Source: Aplidium turbinatum
Lineage: Eukaryota > Chordata > Ascidiacea > Aplousobranchia > Polyclinidae
Assembly (NCBI GenBank): GCA_918807975.1
Contig: OU964918.1
Location: 45,182,477-45,246,476 of the forward strand
Direction of reading: 5' to 3'
Length of the DNA stretch: 64,000 nucleotides
Part shown: piece by piece, positions 1 to 10,639 of the stretch
How the letters are laid out: each line of letters starts with the position of its first letter
Numbering within the stretch: position 1 is the first letter of the stretch
Translations under genes and position numbers: made by a program
The notes under the pieces: model-generated
What the model was told of the DNA's origin: nothing
What the model saw: only the letters and a program-made list of their open reading frames with translations
Database searches by the model: none

Positions 1-32
1 AATTACGACTCTTGATAATATTATTTTTCAGG

Positions 33-110
33 TATTTCAAACTACGACGACCACGGCAAAAGCGCAAACGAAGAAATCCATGGGAAAGACGAAGACAGAT
101 TGATGAGTTA
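33..110 (+). CDS. possible terminal exon of an unidentified plus-strand gene
   Basis: A strong splice acceptor (T-rich tract then CAG) ends at 32. The frame that follows reads ISNYDDHGKSANEEIHG and on to a TAG at 108-110, about 25 residues, acidic and charged. A second frame is also open, reading Arg-rich residues to a TGA about ten bases later, so the phase is uncertain. I recognise no family. The upstream exons would lie outside the window. No clear AATAAA follows within a few hundred bases, which weakens the call. Confidence 0.3.
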
Positions 111-980
111 GGGTGACATGTGTGGTTTGTACGCTGAGACAACTCGCGTGTATGTTTGCTGTCTAAATCTTGAGCCATTGAAGTAGTTTTATATTGTGAA
201 AACATCGAGTTTCCGTGCGTCGAGTGATCGTGTTTCAGCTATTGCAAAGCAAACACACCCAAAACATCAATTATCATAGAAATGGTAAAAAGTTTACAAC
301 CCCAGCCAGCAAATGCCAAAAAATGTTTTAATCCCTGTCTTTTATTTATTGTTTTGTGAAGGCAGCTTTTATCTGGGATATTTGTACTAAATCCCTTTTA
401 CTGCTTTACAGCTGTAGTGATTTTGTGGTGTAATCTTGCATAAAACACCTTGTTTGATTCGTATACACTATACAGTGACCGTTGATCATGCACTGTGAAA
501 GCTGTGTAGCAATCTACCATTTTGATTATTAGTTTATGCAAAAGTTATTCTTATTGTAGAAATCTTCCACCATAAATCTGTTTAAAACGAGTTTAAAAAA
601 TCATATAATAATTTAGCATATATACCACAATTTTTCGTAGTCTATTCTTTTAGGTTGCATTGACATCCCCAGTAGCAGTTGTATGTCAATTCAATAGGCT
701 TACTTTCCATTGAACAATCAAAGACTTTCTTTGAGTTGGCCTTGTATAAATTATAATGAAATTAGGCATTCTTCTGTTGCCTGATTCGTTTGAGAAAGTG
801 AGAAAATATTTGCGTTTGGTAGGTACGTTCGGCGTTCGCACGAATCAATGTTAACTTTGATTTATTCATTGTCTCCTGAACCCACCGTATTTGTTTTTGT
901 CATCGGGACATACTTTTTTGTCATGAACATTTAAGTGGATGAAAAATACAATTCTTTTATATTTGATTGTTTGCTCCCAT
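111..980. other. unassigned AT-rich stretch
   Basis: No convincing ORF, RNA gene or element ends seen. It would be 3' UTR and intergenic DNA if the exon at 33-110 is real. Confidence 0.4.
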
Positions 981-982
981 CG

Positions 983-1292
983 GCAGCAGTGGCCGAGTGG
1001 TTAGCGCGTTGAGCTCGCATTCGAGAGCCTGCATGTTCGACTCCAGACACCCGCACTTGCTGTTGTTTCTCTGGGCAAGAAACTTTACGATAATTGCCTC
1101 TACCCAGTGATCGATTTCGAGGAATGGGTAGTACTAAATTTAAGTCATAAATAGAGTAGACAACCGGAAACAGACATTGCAGTCGGCTGCAGCGTGGGTC
1201 AGGTGTACGTCGGAAGGCGTACACCGATGCATAGCGCTCAAGTCCGCTTTCCCGCAATGCAGGATAAAGATAATAAAACAAACAAACAAAGA
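983..1292 (+). repeat. tRNA-derived SINE, family 1
   Basis: The head is a Ser/Leu-type tRNA relic: an A-box region GTGGCCGAGTGGTTAGCGCG near 990 and a B box ATGTTCGACTCC near 1032. A body follows (CTGGGCAAGAAACTTTACG, then a GTACGTCGGAAGGCGTACAC palindrome), and the 3' end is CGCAATGCAGGATAAAGATA with an (AAAC)n tail. A shorter copy of the same head and tail lies inverted at 23240-23370. It is a non-autonomous retroposon moved by an unseen LINE. Confidence 0.75.
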
Positions 1293-2580
1293 TTGCTTAT
1301 CAAAGACGTCAGAGGTCATGTCTTTTGGGGTAAAAAGTAAGTGATTTCGTAGCTTATTGCAATAGAGCCTCATCATGATGAACAAATATGAATGCGCAAA
1401 CCAAAGTAGCTGTTCTCCTACAGTGGTTTGACCAATCATTATCAAACTTTATGACCGAAGAAGTGAAAAATCAGCGATCATAGTTCTACTTTCGGGTTGT
1501 GCAGTTCGCACTTAAGACATCGCTATACCTAGTAGCGTTGACACTTGACAGAGTATTTTTGGAACCGTGAAGTTGAATAAACCGCCGCGTATTTTTAGGA
1601 CATGGTGTCTTTTTCTTAGAAGTGTCTTCATTTGGGGCCCTTGGACTTCATTGGTACCGGGCTTAAATTATCCTCAACGACTTTGGGTATGCTCTTGCAG
1701 TAGGCTTACAACGTTTCAAACTCAGCAAAATCTGACACGAGAACAGGAACGGTGACATCACCAACACTAATTTTGGTAATGTCACCAAGGACCAACAGGC
1801 AACAGTAGTCTAATGTTTTTACACAACACAGAAACAAGAAGTTTTGTATCCGAGTTACTGTTTCGTATGACGCTATGTTATTACAAGTTCAAGCAGTTTC
1901 TCTTTAACTAGTCGATTAATGTGTGTCCGAGATGCTCTTGGAGCATTGTCAAAGAGTCGACAATGTCTGGCAGCTGCTTTTGAAATAGGCTGCACCTGAT
2001 AAATTGTCTTCGCAGATTTTTCCAAAGTCGTTTGTTCTTGGAAAAAAAGTGTAGTCTGCAGATCATTCGGTTTCGGATCGATGATGGATAAGACACATAG
2101 GCATTTCACGTTAAGTGGCATAATTTTATTTAGAATTTGTTGGCGCATGCTGCGACAGATTTATGCAACTTAGTGTAAAGTTGCAACAATAGCTGTGGGC
2201 TTTTGCTTATTGAGAGTCTCTAGCTACAAGTAGATAATTTAGGGAATGTGTCTCGGGGTATGGTTGCCTACAAATTTGAACAAGTTAAATGTATTTTTTG
2301 TTAATCAAAATTACAAGCTGTTACTCGAGAAATAGCCTACTTATCCTGTCTAACTCTAACCAATTTAGTTCATTGCGATGAGTGTCAGAAAAACGACATT
2401 CTCCCGATGTGATTTTTACCTTATTCGAGAATCGTTCCGTTTCCGTAGCCTATGTTCTGTTTTTGAAAGTCTGTCTCGTCTCTTTCTAAATGGAAATCAT
2501 TTTGGTTTATATATGTAATTCCCCGCCCTATTTCATGATGTAGTGCCTTTTATCAGCGATATGGCGAGAGTCTGTCGCGC
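1293..2580. other. unassigned stretch
   Basis: Short ORFs on both strands (for example 91 aa on the minus strand ending at 1873) show no domain or splice context. I see no element ends here. Confidence 0.4.
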
Positions 2581-2588
2581 ACCCGGCA

Positions 2589-2975
2589 GCGAAATTTTTT
2601 TCCCACGAGATTTCTGTCTCATTTACATATTTTGGTAAAAGTTTGTATTAAAACCGTGTGAATGCAACATTTTCTCGTTGGCACGGTTGGTTCAGTGGTT
2701 TCATCCTCTGCCCAGTGATCGTGAGAACGAGCTTTCGACGCCGCCGAAGTCAAACTTTTTTTTTTCTTTAAATTAATTTTTGCGGTGCACAAGAACTTTT
2801 CAAAAAAAGTAGGGTTAGGGAAAGCTTATATTTTATTATCATTGCAGAATTTCATTGGCAAATAGTTATTTCGCAATCTGAATCAACCAATCTCTCAAAA
2901 CACTTTAGGAAAAGCTTACTTTTAAAGTGACTAGAATCAATGAGACAGAAATCTCGTGGGAAAAAAAATTTCCCC
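2589..2975. mobile_element. hAT-like MITE with 8-bp target duplication
   Basis: A 387-bp element with inverted ends of about 33 bp, reading AAATTTTTTTCCCACGAG and on through a GATTTCTGTCTCATT block, the same on both sides. It is flanked by the direct repeat ACCCGGCA at 2581-2588 and 2976-2983. Eight-base duplications point to the hAT superfamily. It has no coding capacity. A tRNA-like stretch with A and B boxes (TTGGTTCAGTGGTTT and GAGCTTTCGACGCC) followed by a T run lies inside at about 2683-2768. Confidence 0.75.
2683..2768 (+). repeat. tRNA-like unit ending in a Pol III-type T run
   Basis: A-box-like TTGGTTCAGTGGTTT and B-box-like GAGCTTTCGACGCC are followed by eleven T. It may be a tRNA-derived SINE head captured in the MITE. 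The stems are poor, so it is not called a tRNA gene. Confidence 0.35.
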
Positions 2976-2983
2976 ACCCGGCA

Positions 2984-3811
2984 TGGGGCTATTAGGGGGG
3001 ATCAAGCCCCGCCACCAAAAATGAAGCTTTCGTATGTTTTCCATTTGACTTATACCTTTTGCTTGCAGGCTAGATATGAATAAGACACAACAATACAACA
3101 GAGCTGAGCATTATAACAATAGGCTATATTTTGCATAAGTACAAATAGTTTTAACAGTCTAACGTTTTCAGCTTAACTTAAGCCCTCATCAGGAACCTGA
3201 AAATGTTTATAAAAACGCAATAAATTTCAACTTTTTGAAGGTAAAATTACATTAGGAAAAGGCAACTAAGTTACATAAATAACTACAAAAAAATTTGCAC
3301 CACAGGGAACGTGATAGCCTACATGAAGTAAATGTTTAAGAGAATGGACGTGCCTCCAGCAAACAATTGTTGTTTAAATTTGGGTTGTAGCCTAGCGTTT
3401 GATTAACAGCGCTTCCTGAATTTTGGTGTCAAATTGGGATTCGCCTTAGCGTTAAATTTTAAATGAGACAGCAGAGAATTTTTGATATGTGCAAAAAGAA
3501 CACTCCATGATATGGTCTTTGATGACACTTTTATTTAAAGTGCAACTGCACGATGACTTTGACCGCACTTTATCTGAAAGAGCATGTTTCAATCTATAAA
3601 TACCAACCTCGCCCTTACTTTTTAAGGCTATATTTATCTCAATAAAAATTATCAAAACTATGGTTTTCCAGGCGCTTGTATTTTTGGCCACGTTCCTGCA
3701 ATGGCGGATTGCATTGCGCAACACGGGGATTATGACGTCCGTTGGAGTCAGACCGAAGCGACAATCGCTTTTGCAAGTCATTTACGTCTTAACCAATGCT
3801 ATGTGACATCA
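2984..3811. other. unassigned stretch
   Basis: A 109-aa minus-strand reading frame (3452-3781) has no recognised domain and no splice context. Nothing else stands out. Confidence 0.4.
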
Positions 3812-4149
3812 TAGCCGTACGAGCCAGGGGGGCAGGGGGGGCAGCCGCCCCCCCTGTTGTTTCAAAACGTCGCGAATTCGGGCAAAATCTTGAAATTATT
3901 AGGGCAAAAATTGCTATATAAAAAGCTACAAAATTGCATGAATTAAGAAAAACTATAAATTAGTAACTTTTACCTATCAAACTAAGTTCAGCCTCTTATT
4001 TGCACAAGAAATGTGCCGCAAAATTGTCATTTGGCACACCCGTCAGGGCCGGATTTACCAATAGGCTAGGCAGGCTGAAGCCTAGGGCCTCAACGTCCAG
4101 GGGCCTCGAAATTCGGTTTCGAAGTTTGTACTTTGTAGTTTGTAATCGG

Positions 4150-5380
4150 CACAACTCTTATCTTATCCAAGCTCATGAAAACTCAGAAAAACACACAAAT
4201 GCCATGTTAACCTACCCAACAAGGAAGCGAGGATATACGCTTAGCCTACTGAATTCAAAGCCGGAGGAGCAAATAAAAGCAGAACAGCAGTATTGGTGGC
4301 ATGTAATGAAAAGAATCACCGCTGTAATTTGTACTCTTGCTGAACGAGGCTTGCCTTTTAGAGGGTACAATGAACGATTTGGATCTCCCAATAACGGCAA
4401 TTATTTTGGGCTTTTAGAAGTAGTGGCCAAATTTGATTCATTTTTACTTGCTCATATCAATCGCTATGGAAATTCAGGATCAAGAAATCCCTCTTATTTG
4501 TCAAAAACTATTTGCGAAGAGATGATTCAGCTCATTGCCAAAAAATTAAAGAGTCAATTGTTTTGTGGCTGACGTGAAAAAAATCGGGATATTTCAGCTT
4601 TTCTGTGGATTCTAATCCCGATATTTCACATACCGATCAGTTAACTTTGAATATCAGGTACGTGTCTCCTGTAAACAGTTTACCAAGTGAGAGATTTATA
4701 ACTTTCCTTGAGCTGAAAGTCCACTCTGCGGTAGGCATGGCAGATTTAGTGCATAAATATCTCACTATAGGCTACTGAGCTTCAGCTTGATATTAATAAA
4801 TGCCGAGGGCAGTCTTAGGACAATTGACAATGCTGCAAACATGGCTGGTAGGTACAACGGTATGCAGCAAAAATCCTAGAAAGAAAGAAATTTGCAAAAT
4901 TTATTCCATGCGCAGGTCACTCCTTAAATTTAGTAGGCTGCTCAGCTGTTGATTGCTGTCTTGATGCAGTGAATTGTTTTGGCATTATCAATGAAATTTA
5001 CACCTTTTTTTCAGCTTCCACAAAGAGGTGGGCAGTTCTAAAATTATTTTTGCAACCTCAATCAAAAGTGCCAAAACATTTGAGATCTTTCTCAAGGCTC
5101 AAAAGCATCAAAAATAAACTGAGATTGACAATATCTCAAAAAAGGTTGTCCCGGGTTGTCCGCACTGAGCATTCTGTGCATTGAGAGTGACAAACTTAAA
5201 CAGATAAATTTTGATGAACTTTTGCATGATTTTGCTTTGACAAAAGCTAGAAAAAAAATTGGTAGCCTAGTCTTACTCTATTTGATGGCTGTAACTATTT
5301 CTTATGTCCTCGTAAATAAACTTTACAATTATTGTAACGGTTGTTTGATCAAGGAAATTAATATTGAAAGCAAAACTGCC
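4150..5380 (+). pseudogene. hAT transposase remnant (DUF4371/ZMYM1-like)
   Basis: The family's transposase cuts and pastes hAT elements. Recognisable blocks in order: HENSEKHTN near 4173, the QYWWHVMKRITAVI block near 4291, GLPFRGYNE near 4350, NGNYFGLLEVVAKFD near 4394, then after a frame change INKCRGQS and DNAANMAGRYNGMQQKI near 4797-4870, CAGHSLNLVG near 4910 and the STKRWAVLKLF block near 5016. The first ORF stops at 4572, and at least two further frame changes and stops lie before 5380. It cannot make a functional enzyme. The reading frame is cut off where the next element inserted. Confidence 0.8.
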
Positions 5381-5668
5381 TTAAAGGTGCACTGCAACGA
5401 AAATACATAGCTTTTGTATTTGTAGATCTTTCTGAAATAAAACGTTTTTCAACAATTTTTTTATTTTTTGCGTTACCATTAATTAAAAAACCTAAAAAAA
5501 CCTTTTTTGAATTGAATGATTCTGATTGGTCAAAATTTTTGATGACGTCATTGGCTGGCAAAGCGGCATCCAAGGTCTATTGTTTTGCGTACAAACACAA
5601 GGAACAAATCGCGTAGGCTACCGAAACAGCGAACAATTTTGTGCTAAGAGAGTTTTTACACCCTTAAA

Positions 5669-5990
5669 ATGGTGGCTACTTGTATGGCTCCCAGTTGTAC
5701 TAACGGGGAAATCGTCAAATCTTTCGTTTACCTCTGAATAATGACGACAAGCTGAAGAAATGGATCTCAGCGATGAAACTTAAAAACCCACCTGTAAATA
5801 AGCACTGCCGTGTGTGCATGAATCATTTTCTGGCCAGCGATTACCAACGCGATCTACAGGCAGAGCTACAAGGCACCAAGTCCAAACACCTGCTCATCCC
5901 TGAAGCTGTTTCTTCTGTCTTTGATTTTTCAAGATATGTGAAAGCCACTGTCAATACAGTACAGTACCCACAAAACTCGATCGACCTAGG
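5669..5990 (+). pseudogene. THAP zinc-finger domain of the nested transposase
   Basis: THAP domains are C2CH zinc fingers that bind DNA and form the N terminus of P and Kolobok transposases. The start MVATCMAPSCTNG gives the first Cys pair. After a one-base frame change near 5715 the reading is PLNNDDKLKKWISAMKL, then NKHCRVCMNHF, which gives the Trp and the second C-x2-C/H part. The HLLIPEAVSSVFDF segment follows, where the domain's C-terminal Pro and Phe are expected. The frame is then broken by the element at 5993. Confidence 0.75.
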
Positions 5991-5992
5991 TA

Positions 5993-7339
5993 GGGGAAAA
6001 CCTCCTACAGTGCCCAGGTTCCTACAGTGCCCATATTAAAATTTTACCCACAATGCATCATCAATTGCGCGCCCGAATTCATTTTGAGATGTCCACGTGC
6101 CCAATGATTTCTCGCATGTAACGTGAAGATGCAACGTGAAGTACTTGGCAAGTGAGAACAGAAATCATTTTTTTAGGAAAATAGAAACTTTTTTTTGGAA
6201 GAAAGGAAAGTGTGCATGTGACTTCATTGCTCATGTTACAGTATTGTCAGTTACACTGTGGATAGTTAGTTAATGTAGGCAAGCTTTGATACTGCTTACT
6301 GCTTGTAATAATGTAGTTTATAAATATTGCAGCACATTTTGTCCAAAATGGCGACGGCCCCAACAGTGCCCATCAGTGACAGAGCCTACAGTGCCCAGGG
6401 GTGGGCACTGTTGGATCTATATATTTTTTATTGATAATGAGCAACAATCTTCAGATAGGTTTACTTTTATTGGTTTTGTCCAGACAATAAGTTAATAATC
6501 TTCTATACCATATTTTCAAAATGTCCAGCAGCCTACAAAGAAGCTTGTTAGACATTCAGAAAATGTCATGAAGACAGCATGCATGGAGGTGATTGTAAAA
6601 GGAAGATCAAAACAATTTGTATCTGAGGAGTGCGGCATTTCTCGTAGAACAATTCGGCGCTATTTAGCTAAGTGTAAACGAGATCTAGAGAATATTACCA
6701 TGATTAATTTCAATCAAAACTACTCCGTAAACAGAATTTTCAATGACCAAGAAGAACAGAAACTTTGTGACTATCTAATAGAGTTTGCAAAGCACCATTT
6801 TAGTTTTTCAATAAGAACGTTAGAAAATTGGCATACGAACTTGCTACGTATACAAATATGACAAAAACATACCGGAAGCGTGGAAGGCAAATACCATGGC
6901 TGGAAAAACATGGTTAGAAAGTTTTTTTATTTCTTCATCTGCTTCTTTTGTTGTTGATTAGTGTTGTTCATGTTATGTTATATGGCTTGAATTCAACATT
7001 TTTGTGTGGTGATTGCTGCAGCCAAAATATTACAACACAAGATAAGTAGCATATGACCTTTTAAGCAGTATAATAATGTGATGCTTTGTAAAGTGGGCAC
7101 TGTAGGTACTCCCCATGGGCATTGTATGGGACCAATACCCTACAGTGCCCACTTTTGAAAGCAAGTTTTTAAAGGGCTACCGAACAAAAATTAGTAATCC
7201 CAGAACTTAGACAAATAGGCCAAAAAATGGAGAAAACCTCAAACTATAGAATAAAAATCAAAATTTCAATGTTTCTCTGCAACTTTTTTCAAAATTTATA
7301 AAAATGTTAAAAAACTGGGCACTGTAGGAGGTTCTCCCC
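5993..7339 (+). mobile_element. pogo-like Tc1/mariner-superfamily element, innermost of the nest
   Basis: The inverted ends are GGGGAAAACCTCCTACAG plus TGCCCAG on the left and its complement on the right, with one or two mismatches, flanked by TA on both sides. About 1.35 kb. It encodes an N-terminal helix-turn-helix region typical of pogo/Tigger-like transposases. The word ACAGTGCCCA recurs in both orientations inside the element (near 6000, 6014, 6366, 6390, 6405, 7093, 7142 and 7317), a possible transposase-binding array. Confidence 0.75.
6568..6925 (+). pseudogene. pogo-like transposase N-terminal fragment
   Basis: It reads GRSKQFVSEECGISRRTIRR, a helix-turn-helix, then FNDQEEQKLCDYLIEFAKHH. 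This is the usual order in pogo-like proteins: DNA-binding HTH, then the segment before the DDE domain. The expected RKLAYELATYTNMTK and YRKRGRQIPWLEKHG blocks are in the neighbouring frame, so there is one frame change near 6825. No DDE catalytic domain is found downstream, so the copy is internally deleted. Confidence 0.7.
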
Positions 7340-8114
7340 TACAGGTCTGTGAGTACAATCGGGCGTTTGGATCGAATAGCAAAGCGAGAAAACAACAAGA
7401 CTTTGAAACAGGTCAGTAGGACAGTAAAACATTGGCAGGGTAGGCAAAGGCATATTAGGCAACTCTGAATACATAGGCTACTTTTAGTTGATATAAACCA
7501 CTTGGTTTAAGCAAATTATTTTCCTACATTTTTTTCAATGTAAATTTTCCATCCGACTGCTGTCTGAACTGGTGTTGTCAGAGCACGAATCAGAATGATG
7601 TTCTTCGCTGTCAAGTCGCCGTCTTTTTGGTTCAAAGAGAAATCCTTGTCTTGTTTCAGACATCTTGTTTATGCTCAATATACAACGACCTATGCGACGT
7701 TTCTAAGGCAAATGCATGAAGCTGTATACTTGGTTGCCAGCCGATGACGTCACAAGACACATAGCGCCATCAGGTGGCCGATTTTTATTTGGTTATATCT
7801 CCCAAACAAAAAGGCATATCAAAAAATTTTTTTGAAAAATATAATACTTAAACACTAAAGAATCACCAAAAAAATTTTAATTTTTCATTTCAGGTCCCCT
7901 TTAGCTAAATTTTTTTTCTTTTAAATAAAAATTTGCACCCATAAATGTGGAAAATAAAAAGAACAAAGAGTTTAATGCAGTCATATTTTTGACATTAAGC
8001 AATGACATGTGATGTTGTTTAGAGAGAAATATTCTGAGCTCAAAAATAAAGAGGGGCCTCACAAATGGAATAGCCTAGGGCCTCTTATGGTCTAAATCCG
8101 GCCCTGACACCCGT

Positions 8115-8640
8115 ATTGATGTATTGTATTCCATGGTGATCAAATTGTAGTACGAAATGCATTTAACCAACTGCATCATGCCAATTTGGGCAGCCACCAA
8201 AATATGTCTCTAATAATTTTGTGAAACTGAACAAATCAAATGGCAAAATTTGACCTTTATAGCTAATTTTATTAATTTTCACACATGCATCGTGTTGATT
8301 TGGGCAGCTGAAAACATGAAATTAGGCTATTTGATGAAACTGATTAGTCTGTTTATGCAACTGCCCAAATTAGCGTGAGGCAGTTTTCCCAAAATGAACA
8401 AATTCATTAATTTTTCCCATTTACATAACTGTATCGTTTAGATTTGGGCAACAAAAAAATATGAAAATATCTGATCATAGTCTATTTATAAAACTGCCCA
8501 AATTGGCATGATGAAGTTGCCTCGGCATCAAAATTTACAAAGTCTTTAATTTTTTTCATAATATCAATAAATGCATCATCTTGATTTGGGCAACTACAAA
8601 ATATGAATTTATATAAATCCGGTGAATAGCCTAGCCTACT
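8115..8640. repeat. irregular array of TTTGGGCA/TGCCCAAA motifs
   Basis: TTTGGGCA occurs near 8190, 8302, 8443 and 8587, and its complement near 8362 and 8498, each inside a longer shared context (a TGCATC...TTGATTTGGGCA block or ACTGCCCAAATT). The spacing is about 60-140 bp. It looks like a decayed direct and inverted repeat array belonging to the outer element. TTTGGGCA reappears near the right end at 9890-9925. Confidence 0.5.
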
Positions 8641-8691
8641 TTTATAAAACAATTCGGGTGGGGAGGTCACTGTACTTTTTCAACCATACAC

Positions 8692-8776
8692 GAACATAGC
8701 TAAGCAACACCACAACATTTAACAAAAAAATGTTATACCTGTTAAAAGTAATGTTAAGGTGTTGCTTAGCTTTGTT
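8692..8776. repeat. short hairpin
   Basis: TAGCTAAGCAACACC near 8698 is mirrored by GGTGTTGCTTAGCT near 8757, with AT-rich sequence between that can also pair (ACATTTAAC with GTTAAAAGTAATGT). It may be a miniature fold-back element. Confidence 0.5.
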
Positions 8777-9480
8777 TATTTACTTTTATCAAAGGTTCTG
8801 TTACTATTTGGCGAGTTCCCTATTCGGCAAGAGCCTTTTTCGGCGAGTTGCCTATTCGGCGATTTTTTGAAAATCCAACGACGCCTTCTGCAAATCCGAT
8901 GATTGAATATTATTCAATATTCAGACATTGAATCAATGTAAATACGTACTGTTAGGCTAATTGGGTGCTTTGAATCCTACGTCATCGTCTGTATGCAAAC
9001 TTAGAATATATTATTAAACTTAGTTATTTTTGTCATCAAATTACCTAGCCTAACCATTTTTTTAGAAGTAGTGCTGCCAGACCTTTTTATTTTTGTACTA
9101 AAATTCGTATCATCAAAACTTCTTTAATTGATTGAACAAAGTTTATTTGAACAGAAGTAGTATGTCTGTGTTTTATTACATTTAATTATAATTTATCTAT
9201 TGTTATGTAGTTTTTTCTGAATCCGCATGGTCACCCTGAGCCGGTTTCCTGCAATGTTTATTTTTCTGAGTCTTTTGTGACATCACAACTGAATATTTAA
9301 GTGGCGTTGTTTATTATTTGTGGTGTGTAAAACAATATTTGTTACTCCTATCTACTATGCCAAAGTGCAGAAGCATCGAGCAATGTACAAGCAAGGTATC
9401 TTCAGAGATGAATTCAGTTGTTCTATCTTGATTAGCCTACTTTGGTAAGAAATTCTAGCTAGCTGGTGATCAGTGGCGTA

Positions 9481-9835
9481 GCCAGAGGGGGGGGGTGGGT
9501 AGGCTATTGCAAAGAGCGAGTTTTGCCATTACCAAACATTCAAATATCTCAGCCAGGAATTAGCAACAAGAAAACATAGAGACTTGTAGCTTTATTTCCG
9601 AAACATGCTGAAGAAAATATGATCTTATTCTTTTGCTATGCCACCAGACAGCACCCTTTTACAGGAATATTCATAGCCACATTTTTGTTGAAAATACTCT
9701 CAGAATGCACCAAATTCAAAGTAATTTTTCAAAATTTTCTGGGGGAGGCCGCCCAGACCCCCCACTGCTGGGTGTCGCCATAAGCGAAACACACCGTCAA
9801 ACCCCTCCCTTTCAAAATTACTGGCTACGCCACTG
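9481..9835. mobile_element. hAT MITE with CAGTGGCGTAGCCAG ends
   Basis: A 355-bp element: left end CAGTGGCGTAGCCAG, right end CTGGCTACGCCACTG, perfect 8-bp duplication CTGGTGAT at 9473-9480 and 9836-9843. The element at 56727-58188 has the same ends. The 69-aa ORF inside is not protein-like. Confidence 0.9.
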
Positions 9836-10029
9836 CTGGTGATCTTGTTATGTTAGTTTTTCATTGTTATCACGCACCGCATACATTATATTTGGGCAAT
9901 TTCTATAAAAGCGTGCACATTTGGGCAAATTTACGTTCTGCCCCCCCAAAATGGTTTGGTCTCGTACGGCTATGTTGACAGTTATACTATGACATTGACA
10001 AAACTATACTATAACTATAGGCTACTATA

Positions 10030-10325
10030 ACTATGACAAAACTACATCCAATTGCAGCAATAATAAAATCAAAAGTTTTAAAACTGTTCGGTCACACTAA
10101 AAGATTACAATGCGGAATCAACAAAGTTTACACAGAAGGCAAAGTAGAAGGAAAAAGAAAACGTGGCAGACAACCAAAACGATGGCAAGACAACATTCAA
10201 TCATGGACCGGACTCAACTTGAAGACACTGGGCGAGTTGGCTCAAAATCGCCACTCTTGGAAGCAAATAAGCCATGTTGATGCGCAATCTGCCGCAGGCG
10301 GAGATAACGACTAGTGATGATTGAC
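10030..10325 (+). pseudogene. 3' end of a LINE ORF2 (reverse transcriptase C-terminal part)
   Basis: The reading KSKVLKLFGHTKRL, then GKRKRGRQPKRWQDNIQ, GLNLKTLGELAQNRHSWKQI and a stop is the typical C-terminal tail of CR1/jockey-like non-LTR reverse transcriptases (a GH-x-R block, an RKRGRP-like block, then W-x-x-I/L). It is truncated at its 5' side at about 10030 and ends in a short GATGATT-type tail. Related 3' ends lie at 21855-22135 and 12942-12985. Confidence 0.8.
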
Positions 10326-10639
10326 AGTTATATGGTTATGCTGTTTTCTGTCGTAGGTAGGCTACGATTGTTCCTCTTGGTAATAGCAAATACAGATGGA
10401 AGCTTTATTTAGTATAGTATTCATCTAGAAATTAAAAATACCTTCAATAATTGCAACAGAGTAGGATAGGACGTTTAGCCGTTAAGCCAGTAGAATTAAC
10501 GTTTCCAGTTCACGCCACGTGGAGGTAGTCCTACAGGCTACATGTGAACCTTTTAGGGGACAAACCGGGGATGGAATGCGTTTGTCGCCCAAGGGAATTC
10601 TGGGAAGTCCAAGGGATATGAATTTCACTCCAGAATGAC

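Larger units (their letters stand above)
5385..7900 (+). mobile_element. THAP-bearing TTAA element (Kolobok-like), nested in the hAT element
   Basis: The left flank is TTAA and the end reads AGGTGCACTGCAACGAAAA. The right end, reversed, reads AGGGGACCTGAAATGAAAA, next to TTAG, a probable one-base decay of TTAA. A TTAA target and a THAP-domain protein together suggest the Kolobok superfamily; P elements also carry THAP but make 8-bp duplications. It is interrupted by the pogo-like element at 5993-7339. Confidence 0.7.
4044..8106 (+). mobile_element. hAT element, Zaphod/ZMYM-like, carrying two nested elements
   Basis: The left end is CAGGGCCGGATTTACC and the right end is TCTAAATCCGGCCCTG. The 8-bp target duplication ACACCCGT is perfect (4036-4043 and 8107-8114). 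The inside encodes a broken transposase of the DUF4371/ZMYM1-like type. The element was later interrupted by a THAP-bearing element (5385-7900), so its own length was about 1.55 kb. That is short for a complete member, so the right half of the transposase may be deleted. Confidence 0.9.
3814..9970. mobile_element. TA-flanked element with GCC...GGC ends, host of nested insertions
   Basis: The left end reads TA|GCCGTACGAG and then CCAGGGGGGCAG. The right end reads CTCGTACGGC|TA, preceded by a CTGCCCCCCC tract. The inverted ends are therefore GCCGTACGAG plus a G-run ending in CAG, and the TA on both sides fits a Tc1/mariner-type target duplication. Subtracting the hAT element at 4044-8106 and the MITE at 9481-9835 with their duplications leaves about 1.7 kb, a normal size for that superfamily. 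I see no clear transposase in the remainder. The pairing of the two ends is inferred, because the perfect inverted part is only 10 bp. Confidence 0.5.

Noticed and set aside
1140-1445. Minus-strand ORFs of 101 and 116 aa near 931-1445
   Set aside because: They run antisense through a SINE and carry no domain.
4765-4800. TAGGCTA in the hAT transposase as further proof of a 5-bp footprint
   Set aside because: Restoring the frame there needs removal of a number of bases equal to one modulo three, which five is not; other indels must be involved.
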